From: Budorcas taxicolor
Taxonomy: Eukaryota; Chordata; Mammalia; Artiodactyla; Bovidae
DNA: 64,000 bases
Assembly: GCF_023091745.1 (NCBI RefSeq)
Contig: NC_068925.1
Location: 77,627,085-77,691,084 of the forward strand
Reading direction: 5' to 3'
A program made the translations under genes and the position numbers. The notes beneath the pieces were generated by a model. It was not told the origin of the DNA. It searched no databases and saw only the letters and a list, made by a program, of their open reading frames with translations. This document shows positions 44,465 through 56,005 of the stretch, one piece after another (the first letter of the stretch is position 1; each line of letters begins with the position of its first letter).

Positions 44465-45000
44465 AATGTTATCAGTCTGGCATATGACTATCCTCACCTC
44501 TCCTCTTATATGTAAAGACATTCAAGGGGCACTTGGAATTTTTTGTGTGTTTGCTGTTCCCAATATTAGGTAATACTGTATGCTGGAACTTGCCTTCCTC
44601 ATCTAATACATCATGGACATCTCAAGTCCATAGAAATCTAAGTTATTCTTTTAAACAGTCACATAATATTCCAAGGCAAAAATGCACTCCACTGGACTAT
44701 AGCCCTGTTGATAGACAAGGAGACTGGATCCATTTTTCAGCCACCATAATCAATGCCAAAGTAAAGATTCTTTACTGTGACCTTAAAAAATGATGTGTCT
44801 ATTTCTATAGAAAAGCTATAAATGGAATTCGTATGTTAAAGAGAATATGTATTTTAGAATATAACAGACATTGCTAGCTTTCTTTTGAAAAATGTTTGCA
44901 ATTTATACTCCCACTAACAATATATTACAGGGTCCATTTTTTCATTTAGGTCTTATGAACAATCAATGTCATGACCCTTTTTAATTTCTGCCATCAAATA
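44465..45000 (-). mobile_element. Ancient L1 3'UTR, antisense
   Basis: GGAACTTGCCTTCCTCATCT, GACATCTCAAGTCCATAGAA, GCAATTTATACTCCCACTAA and ATATTACAGGGTCC follow the antisense order of an old L1 3'UTR. Strongly diverged. Confidence 0.55.
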
Positions 45001-45431
45001 AGAAAGATTCAAATTATCAAAAGAATTATTCCTTACTGTCTTCCCTGAATTGAATTTACAGTCTATCTGTTGAGGTCTCTGACACCTGCAGGAGGTTTGC
45101 CCCATGGGGTCAGCCTAGAGACTGGATGGAAGCAGTGATATTCTTTGCCCTACTCTGTGGCCATAGATTGGCTACAGGAGATTGTACCGTTGGAATTGTA
45201 CTACTGGGAAAAAGCATGATATACAGACGAACACCGCCATTGTCAAAATGAAAGACACCTTGACATTCACTGGAAACAAAGTGGTAGAAGCAGAAAGCCT
45301 CGGGGGTTAAAGATGCTATCCAATGTTTAACTCTCATCTATAAAACTCCTGCCAATTTATTATCGTGCCTCTGCTTAATTTCCTCTAGTGATGGGGAGGC
45401 TACAAAAGCAGACAGCCATTTCTTAGTAACA
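45001..45431. other. Unassigned sequence
   Basis: A minus-strand frame of 75 codons (45110-45337) has no recognised domain. No repeat identified. Confidence 0.35.
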
Positions 45432-45615
45432 AAGCCAACTTTAATGGAACATTTACTCTGTACCAGACACAATTGACAGTGCCTGGCAGGAAGCATCTCA
45501 TTTAATCCCTACAAAAGCCCTCTGGGGGAGGCATTACTATTATACCTATTTCACCGGATAAACCAAGGCACACATCACAAGGATAGCAATGGCTGTCATT
45601 GATTTGAAGTCCATG
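45432..45615 (-). mobile_element. MIR SINE, antisense
   Basis: TTTACTCTGTACCAGACACA, CTCATTTAATCCCTACAAAA, GGAGGCATTACTATTATACC and CAAGGCACACATCACAAGG give the reverse order of a MIR. Confidence 0.7.
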
Positions 45616-46144
45616 GGAAGCCATCTCTTAATCTCTGCACCTTACTGCCTCCCAGAGGCAGTTTGTAAAACTCCAAATGCCAACCCTTTTCTTTACAGAC
45701 CTAAACATTTCTGCCAGTGGTTGTTTGACTGTTCTAAGCCTACTCCTCTTATTTCCACATATTCTCCTAAAGTCTTTCACATATGAAAATACTACAATAC
45801 TTGAAAGCATCTGTTAGGTTCTTCATTAGTGTTTAGCTCTAGAAACCAGAGAGTGTTTAACAGAAGCTTGAGAAAGATTAGCTCATGGAACTCCCCCTAT
45901 TGCAAGACTGAGAAAAGAGTAGTATACATATCTCGTACTTATTACAAACCCCAATTCCAGTCAACTATGAGTCTTTAGAGGAAAGGGGGCTAAAAATTTC
46001 CAGAGGAGGGACCATGTATCCAGCATTAACACACAAAACGGTAATGGGAAAAATTAACATAATACCACTTTATTTTTGAAGTCTCAGCGAAATCCATCAG
46101 TGAAACACACATGCCTAAAAAGGCTCCCATAGAATACTTCACAT
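45616..46144. other. Unassigned sequence
   Basis: Nothing recognised. Confidence 0.3.
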
Positions 46145-46310
46145 ATCTAAGGATTAAGTCTCTTATTTTTTTCCAGCCTCTTTAAATTTATTCAGACTTG
46201 CTTTGTGGCCTGGTATGTGATCCATCCTGAAGAATGTTGCGTGTGCACCTGAAACCAATGTGTATTCTGCTGCTTTGGGATGGAATGTTTTACACAGATC
46301 TAGGAGTCAA
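46145..46310 (-). mobile_element. Ancient L1 internal fragment, antisense
   Basis: ACTTGCTTTGTGGCCTGGTA and GAAACCAATGTGTATTCTGC match the same L1 region seen near 49030-49110. Confidence 0.55.
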
Positions 46311-47368
46311 TCTTCTCAGAATACAATAATTGAGAGTATGGCATAAGAGAGCAGTTTAATAGTGTTTCAGTCACAGGAATTCAAAGATAATGGAAAGTAT
46401 AACAATAAAATTAGCATTCATTAACATCACAAAAATTTTCACATTTATCACAAGAGAACGGATTCGGTGGAAATTTAAATAGAAAACAAATCAGATGGCA
46501 CAGCAGATGTAACATACGCCTGTGATGAGTATCTAGCATGTTGATCAAAGGCTGAGGAAGATGTACTAACAGCCTTTCTCTCTCTAATCACATTTTTTCC
46601 ACTGATAAAACATCTAGGATTTAGGCTGTATTTTTCATTTATCTCATATGTCAGAGGATTAATTTTTTCTTAATTTTTTCTCTATTTTTTGCACTTTTAG
46701 AAAGTGGAATAGTTAATCTCTTGAAATCCAGGCCATATTAACATTACAGCTCTTATTCTTTTCTCCTAAATTATTTGCACACACGTGACGTCGAGCATTC
46801 ATGGAGCTTTATTCCTAACAATTCCGCTACATTTTCTCACTGCTTGTTTCTCAATGCATCTATCATCACGTCTTTAGACTCAAGAAACCAACCTATGTAT
46901 TGTTGGCTTGTACTGAAGTAATTCTGAGACCAACACTAAAATCTCCACACAAACAGCGAAAATAAAAACTTCAAAGAAAAAAATGACTTCATTAGGTGAT
47001 TATGAATTTTTTGTTATTCTTATTTGCAAATTATAAGTGATTTTATATAAACATTTATGTAACATTTAGATAAACACATATAAAATGTGGCTCTATACTT
47101 TTAAGTAGTTGATATCAAGACAGTTATTAAATCTAACTGAATATTCTTGTTACTGGTTTGCTTTGAACTAGACTATTAACCATTAATTGTATAAAATTGA
47201 AGATTCAGCCAGAAGATTCCTAACACTTTAGATATCTTTGAAAATTCAGTTTCCTAAATTCATATGAGGTGGATGGGCTATTTAAAAATGTGGACTTTAT
47301 CTTAAAGAAATTTAGAAAACATATTTTTAACTTCTGAACTGCTGTACTACAAGTTAATATATAACTAA
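46311..47368. other. Unassigned AT-rich sequence, about 1 kb
   Basis: No gene or confident repeat. Confidence 0.35.
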
Positions 47369-47585
47369 CATGTGTTGTTGTTTGGTCACTAAGTCATGTT
47401 CAACTCTTTGCAACCCTATGGACTATACAGCCCACCGGACTCCTCTGTCCATAGGGTTTCCCAGGCAAGAGTTCTGGAGTGGGTTGCAATTTCCTTCTCC
47501 AGGGGAATCTTCCCGACCCAGGTATCAAACCCATGTCTCCTGCATTAGCAGGCAGATTTTTTATCACTGAGACACATGTGAAGCC
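47369..47585 (-). mobile_element. Bov-tA SINE
   Basis: Antisense copy, leader TGTTGTTGTTTGGTCACTAA, head ending TGAGACACATGTGAAGCC. Confidence 0.88.
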
Positions 47586-47884
47586 ATATAACAATTGCTA
47601 TACATATTTATTTGAATTTTCTGTTGAATTTTTCTATATTTTCTAGAATATAGGAAGTATTGGTTAGCTTGGGATAAAAAAATTTGTTTGTTTTTGACAT
47701 GCAAACACATACCTAGTTGGGGACAGAATGTAGAAATGGATTTGTTCAAGAGGTTGGAACAAGGGCCAATTTTTTAGGTTATTAAGGGAAACTAATGGGC
47801 TCAATATAAGTATTTTTTAATTAAAATGTGACATATATTAATTCCTTTTCATAAGAAGTTTCCCCACCAAAAGGGGAGGGAGAG
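47586..47884. other. Unassigned sequence
   Basis: AT-rich; nothing recognised. Confidence 0.3.
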
Positions 47885-48408
47885 TTTTTAAAAATTGAGA
47901 TATAATTTACATGTAACACTGTATTGGTTTTAGATATAAAACAGTAATTTATATATACACTGCAACATGATTACCAAAATAAGTTTATTTAACATCCATC
48001 ACCACAAATTGTTATACATTTTTTCTTATAAAACGAACTTTTAAGATCTACTCTCTTAACAATTTTCAAAGATACAACATAGCATTATTAAGTATAGTCA
48101 CCATGCTGTACATTACATTCCCAAGACTAATTTATCTTATAAGTGAAAGTTTGTGCTTTCTGACTACTCTCATCCATTTCATCAGACTCCTAACCTCCTC
48201 TAGCAACTACCAGTATGCTCTCTGTGTCCATCAATATAAGATCAGCTAGCTTGTTTGCTTGCTTTCCAATTCCACACGTAAGCAAGATCATACAGTTTCT
48301 GTCTTTCTCTGACATATTTTACTTAGCATAATGCTTTCGAGGTCCACAGACACTGTTGTAGATGGCAGGATTTTCTTCTCTTTTATGCCTGAATGCTATT
48401 ACATGGGC

Positions 48409-48692
48409 TTCCCTGATAGTTCAGTTGATAAAGAATCCACCTGCAGTGTAGGAGACCCTGGTTCGATTCCTGGGTTGGGTAGATTCCCTGGAGAAGGGAT
48501 AGGCTACCCACTCCAGAATTACTGGGCTTCCCTTGTGGGTCAGCTGGTAAAGAATCCGCCTGTAATGTGGGAGACCTGGGTTCAAACCCTGGGTTGGGAA
48601 CATCCCCTAGAGAAAGGAAAGGCTACCCACTCCAGTTTTCTGGAGAATTCCATGGACTGTAGTCCATGGGGTCACAAAGAGTCAGACACGAT
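48409..48692 (+). mobile_element. Bov-tA SINE with a duplicated tRNA-like head
   Basis: The first head starts GGGCTTCCCTGATAGTTCAG and is cut after GGCTACCCACTCCAG; the second starts GGGCTTCCCTTGTGGGTCAG (about 48531). The body is shortened. It has the same order and nearly the same junction as the copy at 40510, so both probably derive from one subfamily. Confidence 0.87.
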
Positions 48693-49231
48693 ATTATTCC
48701 ATAGTATCAATATGTATGTATATACATGCGTGTGTGTGTGCATATGTCCATAAAACATTTTCTTTATCCATTCATTCATCAGTGAACACAGGAATAATGA
48801 TGCAATGAACACTGGGGTGCAGACACCTTTTCAAGATAGTGGTATTTTTTTCTTTGGACAAATACCCAGAAATGAAACAGCTGGATCATATATTTTGCCT
48901 TATGTTGTTTAGTTTCCACAACTTTGTGAATTTCCCTGCTTTCTTTCTGTTACTGATTTCTAATTTAATCACATTGTAGCAAAAAAAGTTACTTTGATCT
49001 TTTTGATATCTATCTTTTAAATGTCAAAAGACCTAATTTGTGATCTAACATACAGTCTATGATGGAAAATAGACCCATGTACACTCGACAAGAATGTGTA
49101 TTCTGCTGTCATTGAGTACAGTATAAAGTTTGTTAGATCTTTATTGTGGGAAGTCCTTTGTTTCCTTACTATTTTCTATCTAGTTCTATTTTTTTTTAAT
49201 CTAGGATGGAGTATTACATTTCCAACTACTG

Positions 49232-49378
49232 CTGCTGCTGCTGCTAAGTCGCTTCAGTCGTGTCCGACTCTGTGCGACCCCAGAGACGGCAGCCCACCAG
49301 GCTCCCCGGTCCCTGGGATTCTCCAGGCAAGAACACTGGAGTGGGTTGCCATTTCCTTCTCCAATGCAGGACAGTGAA
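49232..49378 (-). mobile_element. Bov-A2-type SINE, single unit
   Basis: Antisense unit with (CTG)5 then CTAAGTCGCTTCAGTCGTGT, ending CCAATGCAGGACAGTGAAAA. Inserted in old L1. Confidence 0.9.
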
Positions 49379-49449
49379 AAGAAGTTCTATTTCTCCCTTC
49401 AGTTCTGTCCATTTTTGTTTTGTATACTTTGATGACATTTTATCAGGTG

Positions 49450-49665
49450 TGTTGTTGTTTGGTCACTATGCTGTGTCTGACTCTTTTGCCACCCCATGGA
49501 CTGTAGCCCATCAGGCTCCTCTGCCCATGGCATTTCCCAGGCGAGAATATTGGAGTGAGTTGCTATTTCCATCTCCAGGAGATCTTTACCCAAGGATCAA
49601 ACCTGTGTCTCTTGCACTTCATGCATTGCAGACGGATTCCTCGTCATGAGCCACCAGGGAAGCCG
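49450..49665 (-). mobile_element. Bov-tA SINE
   Basis: Antisense copy, leader GTTGTTGTTTGGTCACTATG, head ending GAGCCACCAGGGAAGCCGC. Confidence 0.88.
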
Positions 49666-49811
49666 CAGTAACATTCGGTACTGTCTACTATAAGAACACA
49701 TGGTGCTGTTTATTTATATATTAAAGGCATTTTTTAGTATTCTCTCTGAACAACATGATCTTAGGTGTATAGATGTTTACAACTGTTTATCTTCTATTGA
49801 ACACTTATTAA

Positions 49812-50322
49812 GTTATGACCAACCTAGATAGTATATTCAAAAGCAGAGACATTACTTTGCTGACTAAGTTCCATCTAGTCAAGGCTATGGTTTTTCCTGT
49901 GGTCATGTATGGATGTGAGAGTTGGACTATGAAGAAGGCTGAGCACCGAAGAATTGATGCTTTTGAACTTTGGTATTGGAGAAGACTCTTGAGAGTCCCT
50001 TGGACAGCAAGGAGATCCAACCAGTCCATTCTGAAGGAGATCCAACCCTGGGATTTCTTTGGAAGGAATGATGCTAAAGCTGAAACTCCAGTACTCTGGC
50101 CACCTCATGCGAAGAGTTGACTCATTGGAAAAGACTCTGCTGCTGGGAGGGATTGGGGGCAGGAGGAGAAGGGGACGACCGAGGATGAGATGGCTGGATG
50201 GCATCACGGACTCGATGGACATGAGTCTGAGTGAACTCCGGGAGATGGTGATGGACAGGGAGGCCTGGCGTGCTGCGATTCATGGGGTCGAAAAGAGTCG
50301 GACACGACTGAGTGACTGAACT
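49812..50322 (+). mobile_element. BovB LINE 3' end, sense, with perfect target-site duplication
   Basis: A 0.5-kb 5'-truncated BovB. GAACACTTATTAA stands at 49799-49811 and again at 50323-50335, a perfect 13-bp duplication. The frame at 49815-50120 keeps VVMYGCESW and ARRSNQSIL, then shifts; the frame at 50059-50319 continues to the end. Only one or two lesions, so it is young. Confidence 0.95.
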
Positions 50323-50841
50323 GAACACTTATTAATATATAATTAATGTATGATTAATTTATAATTTCCCTTATTTCTTATAAACATTTTGAATTAGAGT
50401 CTGTTTTGTCTGATATTGGTATTACATCCCTGTTCTCCTCAGGTTACTATTTGCATGGAATATCTTTTTCAGTCTTTTCACTTTCAACCTATTTGTGTCT
50501 TTGGATTTAAAGTGAATTTTCTGTGGATAATATATAGTCAGATTACTTTTTAAATCCATTCTGCCAAGTTCTCTCTTGATTGTGGCTTAACCCATCTATA
50601 TTTAAAATGATTACTGATAAAGAGAGAACTCTTGTCATTTTGCTATTTAGTTTCTCTATGCCTTATGGGTTTCTTTTTGGTCTCTTATTTTCTGCATTAC
50701 TGTCTTCTTTTGTGTTTAGTTGATTTTTTTGCAGGAAGTTGCTTGAATTCTATTGTCGATTCCTTTTCTGCACTAGGCACATTCTGAGATTTTGTTTATC
50801 TAGGGATGTTTTAACTTCTTTCTCACTTTCAGGGGGCAGTT

Positions 50842-51310
50842 ATTTTTTTAATTAATTTATTTTAATTGGAGGTGAATTACTTTACAATATTGTAGTGGTT
50901 TTTCCATACACTGACATGAATCAGCTATGGGTGTACATGTGTCCCCTATTCTGAACCTCCCGCCCACCTCCCATCCCTCAGGGTCATCCCAGAGCACCGG
51001 CCCTGAGCACCCTGTCGCATTTATCGAATCTGCACTGGTGGTCTATTTCACATATGATTATATACAAGTTTCAATGCTATTCTCTCAAATCATCCCACCC
51101 TTGCCTTCTCCCACAGAGACCAAAAGACTGTATTTTACATCTGTGTCTCTTTTGCTGTCTCACATATAGGGTCATCATTACCATCTTTCTAAATTCCATA
51201 TATATGTGTTAATATACTGTATTGGTATTTTTCTTTCTGACTTACTTCACTCTGCATAATAGGCTCCAGTTTCACCCACCTCATTAAAACTGATTCAAAT
51301 GCATTCTTGG
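50842..51310 (-). mobile_element. Bovine-type L1 3' end with target-site duplication
   Basis: Begins with the T-rich reverse of a poly(A) tail and continues with TTTTAATTGGAGGTGAATTA and CATTAAAACTGATTCAAATG. GGGGGCAGTT at 50832-50841 is repeated at 51311-51320. 5'-truncated to about 470 bp. Confidence 0.9.
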
Positions 51311-51934
51311 GGGGGCAGTTTTTACAGATATAGGACTCTTGGTTGACAGTTTATTTTTTCTCTTAATAATACTTTGAATATATCAACCTACAGCTTTTTG
51401 ACCTCCAAAGTCTCTGGTGAGAAATCAGTTGATGAGCACTGAGGATCCTTTATATGTGACAAATTGTTTCTCTCTCACTGCTTTCAAAATTCTTTGTCTT
51501 TCAACAGAGTTTATTTATAATTTGTCTTGGTGGTGGGTCTCTTTGAGTTCATTCCACTTAGGATTCATTAAGCTTCTTGAGTATTTATAGCCATGTATTT
51601 CACCACATTTGGGACATTTTCTGCCCTTATTTCTTTAAACAGTCTCTCTTCTCCTTCTGGGACTCCCACGGTGCGCGTGTTGGTCTGTCTGATGGTACCA
51701 CACAGGTGCCTCAGGCTCTGTTCACCAATCATTTTTCTTCCTGTTCCTCAGACTCAACAATTTCCCTCGTCCTATTGTTGAGTTTGCAGATTCTTCTATC
51801 TCTGCAAACCTGCTTTTGAATCCCTCTAGCGCATTTTTTCATTTCAGTTATATTCAGCCCCAGAATTTCTTTCCGTTTTTCAGATTTTCTACATCTTTCT
51901 TGACAAAGTGTATATTTTTCTGTATTAATAATTA

Positions 51935-52330
51935 ATTCAACAAATATTTATTTAAAAACCTACATATACAAGTGAAGAGGAAAAACTGCCTACTTTCAAG
52001 ACACGACATTCTACAGGAGGTTACTTACCACAATTAAAGAAATACACAAGACCATTCAGGTATTAACAATTGTGACGAAGAAAACAAAACTTGTAGAATA
52101 ATAGAAAATGTGATGGGGAAGTCCCTTCTAGAGCGAAGGGTTAGCAGAGACCTTGCTTGTGCAGTTGGACTTGTAAAGGTCTTGGATAACAGCATTTCAA
52201 GCCTCGAGGACAATACAGGCAGCTTTCTGAATCACGGCCTGTTTGAGGAAGAATCAAGGACCAGCCTGTATAGCCAGAAATAAGGGAGAGGAAGAGGGGC
52301 CGGAGAGCTTGGCTGGCTCCAGGCCGCTGG
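51935..52330 (-). mobile_element. L2 LINE 3' region, antisense
   Basis: Starts with AATTCAACAAATATTTATTT, the reverse of the L2 terminus, followed by diverged L2 text. Moderately confident only for the first 150 bp. Confidence 0.5.
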
Positions 52331-52394
52331 GTCATGGGGATATATTGCAAAGGGAGCCTTCCTTTATCTGGGTCATTTTAGGGTTTTTTTCTTC

Positions 52395-52615
52395 TTTTTA
52401 AAAAATCTTTTATTGAGGTATATTTGATGTACAACACTTAGTTTTAGCTGTACAACATGGTGATTCAAAATTTTTATTGATTATACTCCATTATACTCCA
52501 ATATTATAAAATATTGGCTATATTCCCTGTGCTGGACAATACATCCTTGTAGCTCACTTATTTTATATGTAGTAGTTTGCACCTCTTACTAACCTACTCC
52601 TATCTTGCCCTTTCA
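52395..52615 (-). mobile_element. L1 3'UTR end, antisense
   Basis: CTTTTATTGAGGTATATTTG, CTGTACAACATGGTGATTCA and CAATACATCCTTGTAGCTCA are standard antisense L1 3' text. 5'-truncated. Confidence 0.8.
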
Positions 52616-53049
52616 CTCTGCAACCAAAAGATCTAGGATTTTAATCTATGTAACAAAACCTTTTTCTTGGAATACCAAAAAAAAAAAAAAAAAACCAGCA
52701 AAAGACACTGCTCTATCTACAAGGATAAATCATAAGCTCTAGGGGTTGAAAGACACAAAGAGGAACAATTCCAGAACTCTCGTTTGAAAAGACTCTTAGT
52801 TGCTGACATATTTGGGGTAGAAGAATCCCATTTTCCTGAAACAAACCAATTAAGCAGTGTGTCTATCTTATTACAACACAACCTCTATTTTAGTTGCCAG
52901 CTAGGAATGCTGGAAAGAAGTCCAAGGTGCGTTTGGTCATGAGTGACATGGGGCAAGTCCTCTAATCTCTTTAAAGCTCAGCTCTTCATCTGCCTCTGTG
53001 CTGTAGCAAAATGACATGAACCTTAAGATATTTTGTGGGCATGTAAGTG
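52616..53049. other. Unassigned sequence with an 18-base poly(A)
   Basis: A-run at about 52677-52694; no gene or other repeat recognised. Confidence 0.35.
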
Positions 53050-53600
53050 TATTAGTTCAGGTTGCCTCTAGAAGCAGCTGCCAAGACAGGCTTAGACATG
53101 AAGGAGATTAACTGGAGGAAGGGAAAGAGGCTGGTTTGATCCGGTGGAAGGAGAGAGAGAGCAGTAAGGAGGCATGGGTGGGAAGAGTGCCAAATGCCAG
53201 CTCAATTCCAACAGAAGCTCTCCCAGGAGGCCAGGCTGAGGACAGACTGTCCTGGAGCCAAAGTCATCTGCCGAAGGATCCCTTGCCTTGCTGGATGGAC
53301 CTGCCTTCACGTCCCCTCTGTGCTCAGTCATCAGGGACGAGACACTTGTGGGAAATGCAGTGTCTGTGCAAACGCAGGCGTGCACGTGGGGAGCCGTCAG
53401 TCACGGGTGCTCTTTGCAGGAGGATCCACGCAGCACATTTCCGTGTGCAACAATCCACCACCCTCTCGCCTCACAGTTTATTGCTCCCCGCAATTCAGGG
53501 AGCAGCCAGCTATCTCATGGTTCCCGGGGCCTTCTCTTCCTGAGGAGAGGGGACAGTGGGACACGTGACAGCTCCCACTGCTGTCCCTGGTTGGCCTCTG
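53050..53600 (-). mobile_element. ERVL-class LTR relic (3' LTR side)
   Basis: GGTTGCCTCTAGAAGCAGCT and the purine-rich block after it resemble LTR16-like sequences. A related start recurs at 55935, on the other side of pol-like sequence, as direct-repeat LTRs would. The precise right boundary is not clear. Confidence 0.4.
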
Positions 53601-54265
53601 GGCACAGCTGGTGGCTCCCAGTTCACCTTCCACTCTCCGTTCTAGTGGCCTCTGGTTAGGACGCCATTCCCACACTGAAAGGACCCCTTTCAGTGTGAAG
53701 TGGGTCCCTGGGTTGGACGTTGTTGTATAGGATTCCATGGCAACAGATCAGGCATTTCGTAGGCTCCTGGATTATGGGTGTGGCTGAAGTTTGGAGGCCC
53801 ACAAGGGAAGCTCACACATAGCATAGGCAACTATCCCTGTGAGGATAAACCCCTGACCCTTCCAGCATGGAAGGAGCTGAGAGTGGTTGGCCTGCCACCA
53901 GGAGGCTGGTGGGTCTCCTTGGATAGTGCAGCATTAGAAGCTCCTGCCGGTGTGTGCTGCTCACAGGCTGGACAGAGGCAGCAGTACCTAGGTCAGTCTT
54001 CTAAATGGGGTCCAACCGGTTGATACTATAGGCATGCTCTCTGTCACTATGATCATTTCATTTATGGGCCCATCACACTGACTCCATTGCTGGAACTCCA
54101 GAATCCCAGAGGCTCTGTTGTGATTCTTGCCATTGGCATCTCATGGCATTTTTCCCACGACTGACACCCCTAACACCATACAGTTTGCTGGGCTGTATGG
54201 CCCAAGGGATTGGGCTGCTTGTGTGGCAGCGTACACCTGTTGAGGAACTCTTTCATGCTCTGTGA

Positions 54266-54472
54266 AACCATTAGTCCCTCAGCCGTGTCTGACTCTCGGC
54301 AATCCCATGAACAGTAGCCCACCAGACTCCTCTGTCCATGGAAATCCCCAGGCAAGAATACTGAAGTGCATTGCCATTCCCTTCTCCAGAGGATCTTCCC
54401 AACCCGGGTATCAAACCTGGGTCTCCAGCATCGCAGGCAGATTCTTTACTGTCTGAACCACCAGGGTAGCCC
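54266..54472 (-). mobile_element. Bov-tA SINE
   Basis: Antisense copy within the ERVL relic; the head ends TGAACCACCAGGGTAGCCC. Confidence 0.9.
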
Positions 54473-54730
54473 TTCGTGCTTTGGGCCCCATTCAAAACTA
54501 CCAGACTTCCATGTTGCCTGACATATCACCTGGACAGGTGTTCTTAGATGTGATGCGTGTTGCCTCCAAAACCCAGCAACTGTGCTTTTTGTTCTGTGGT
54601 AGGAGATGCAAGATGTGCGATTTGTGTCTTATTTAGGAGTAGGTATCCCAACACCCTCCTGACTGCTGGACTCCTGAGAGCATCACTGAAGACGCAGGTT
54701 CCTGAATCAGCAGAGGATTTGAGTTTTACC

Positions 54731-54940
54731 TCTTGCAGAGGTTAAAGCGTCTGCCTGCAATGTGGGAGACCTGGGTTCGATCCCTGGGTCGGGAAGATCC
54801 CCTGGAGAAGGAAATGGCAACCCACTCCAGTATTCTTGCCTGGAGAATCCCATGGATGGAGGAGCTTGGTGGGCTACAGTCCATGGGGTCGCAAAGAGTC
54901 GGACACAACTGAGCGACTTCACTTCACTTTCACTTTCTTG
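54731..54940 (+). mobile_element. Bov-tA SINE, head slightly shortened
   Basis: Sense copy starting at CAGAGGTTAAAGCGTCTGCC, so the A-box end of the head is missing, but the B-box GGTTCGATCC is perfect. The body is nearly consensus and the tail is (TTCAC)n-like. Inside the ERVL relic. Confidence 0.92.
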
Positions 54941-55159
54941 GAGTGCATGTGTCTTAGCAAGGACTCCAGAGCTCTGGCCATCTCTTGCTCATCCTATCCA
55001 ATCAGCATAATCAATGTAATGGGTCATAATGATTTCTACGGATGTTCAGGCAGTTCATAGCTCTTTGAACTATATTATGATGGAGGATGGAAGAGTTAAT
55101 AGAACCTTGATGCAAAATTGCAGATGAATTTCACTTGTCCATCCCATGTGAATTCAAAC

Positions 55160-55375
55160 TGATTCTGGTCTTCTTTTCTAGGTAAAAAATTTTTTAAAAA
55201 AACAGGATAGTAAATATTATAGGTTTTGCAGGCCATATGGGCTCTGTTGCAACTACTCAACTCTGCTGTTGTAGTGTGAAAGCAGATAATATGTAAATGA
55301 GTAAACATGGCTGTGTTCCAATAAAACTTTATTTACAAAACAGACAGCTAACCAGGTTCAATCCACAGGCTGTCG
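55160..55375. mobile_element. Ancient hAT-type MER element
   Basis: TAGGTTTTGCAGGCCATATG, CAACTACTCAACTCTGCTGT and TTCCAATAAAACTTTATTTA are the signature order of a widespread mammalian non-autonomous DNA transposon. Terminal repeats are eroded. It lies inside the ERVL relic. Confidence 0.65.
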
Positions 55376-55934
55376 TTTTTTTCATTCCTGCTCTTTTCTA
55401 TCCAGAATAAAAAGGAGTGCACTCACCAGTTCAGTTAACACACATCATTTACCCGAGACCTGACGCTCTAGTCTTGGGGCCACACCTGGCCAGCAGCGCA
55501 GCTGAGGCTTGTCAAGTTCACAGCCATCCACGGTCACTCTCCAGTTTCCTCAGGGGCCAGCTTGGAAATATGACGTGGAAAGTCACCCCCACATCCTTTA
55601 GGCCTTTAATGGTGACACTAACCTCTGCCGTGACCCTTGAGATGCAATAGTATTTTTGGCTCACTGTTTTGGTGGAGAGGGATTTGTGGCAGAGTTTCCC
55701 ACTTGGCCTTCATCACTGTAACAGCTCTCTCTTACTCTATAGGCTTAGAAGCTTACGTCAGGGTTACTCCAATTGCCAAGGATATTAATACTGGTGATCC
55801 ATGCAGGGTTTGGAGAAAGGACTATTGGCTGGATCTTCAGGTTCTCTGTCTCCACAGTGAACCTGACCCACTGTGAGCCAGACTTTGCCAGTACTCCACC
55901 TGTCACCTAGCTCCTGCGATTCCTCACTCTCACA

Positions 55935-56005
55935 GAAACATGACGATTGTGTTAATACAGGTCCTCCAAGAAGCAGAAACCGAGCTGGTATTAAACATGC
56001 AAGAA
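55935..56005 (-). mobile_element. ERVL-class LTR relic (5' LTR side, truncated)
   Basis: CCTCCAAGAAGCAGAAACCG and AACATGCAAGAAATTAG match the start of the block at 53050. The LTR is cut at about 56006, where L1 sequence begins. Confidence 0.4.

Larger units (their letters stand above)
47885..51930 (-). mobile_element. Ancient antisense L1 with six younger insertions
   Basis: Old L1 sequence can be followed for 4 kb. 47885-48890 is the antisense 3'UTR; from about 48895 the text jumps to a more 5' L1 region (GAATTTCCCTGCTTTCTTTC, AATGTGTATTCTGCTGTCAT) and continues through 50336-50831 to 51930 (CTTCTGGGACTCCCACGGTG, TTTGAATCCCTCTAGCGCAT). ORF2 in between is missing, so either an internal deletion occurred or two L1s abut. 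The insertions are a duplicated-head Bov-tA, a Bov-A, a Bov-tA, a BovB and a bovine L1, plus an unexplained AT-rich piece at about 49680-49760. Confidence 0.7.
53601..55934 (-). pseudogene. Decayed ERVL-type internal region (pol relic), antisense
   Basis: Non-SINE sequence between two LTR-like blocks. On the minus strand near 54960-55020 a short RT-like remnant can be read (LIMLIG, stop, DEQE), the degenerate form of the catalytic region of ERVL reverse transcriptase. 55420-55900 would be the upstream part and 53660-54480 the downstream part. Stops and frameshifts occur every few dozen codons, so nothing is expressible. Two Bov-tA SINEs and a hAT-type relic are inserted. Basis: resemblance to known ancient ERVL text; a profile search is needed to fix domain limits. 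Confidence 0.5.

Noticed and set aside
48331..48753. Plus-strand frame of 140 codons
   Set aside because: It consists of Bov-tA heads and body; similar frames appear in most Bov-tA copies.
53136..53659. Three overlapping plus-strand frames of 123-135 codons, possible gene
   Set aside because: They lie in different frames over the same LTR-like block, share no domain, and have no splice or promoter context.
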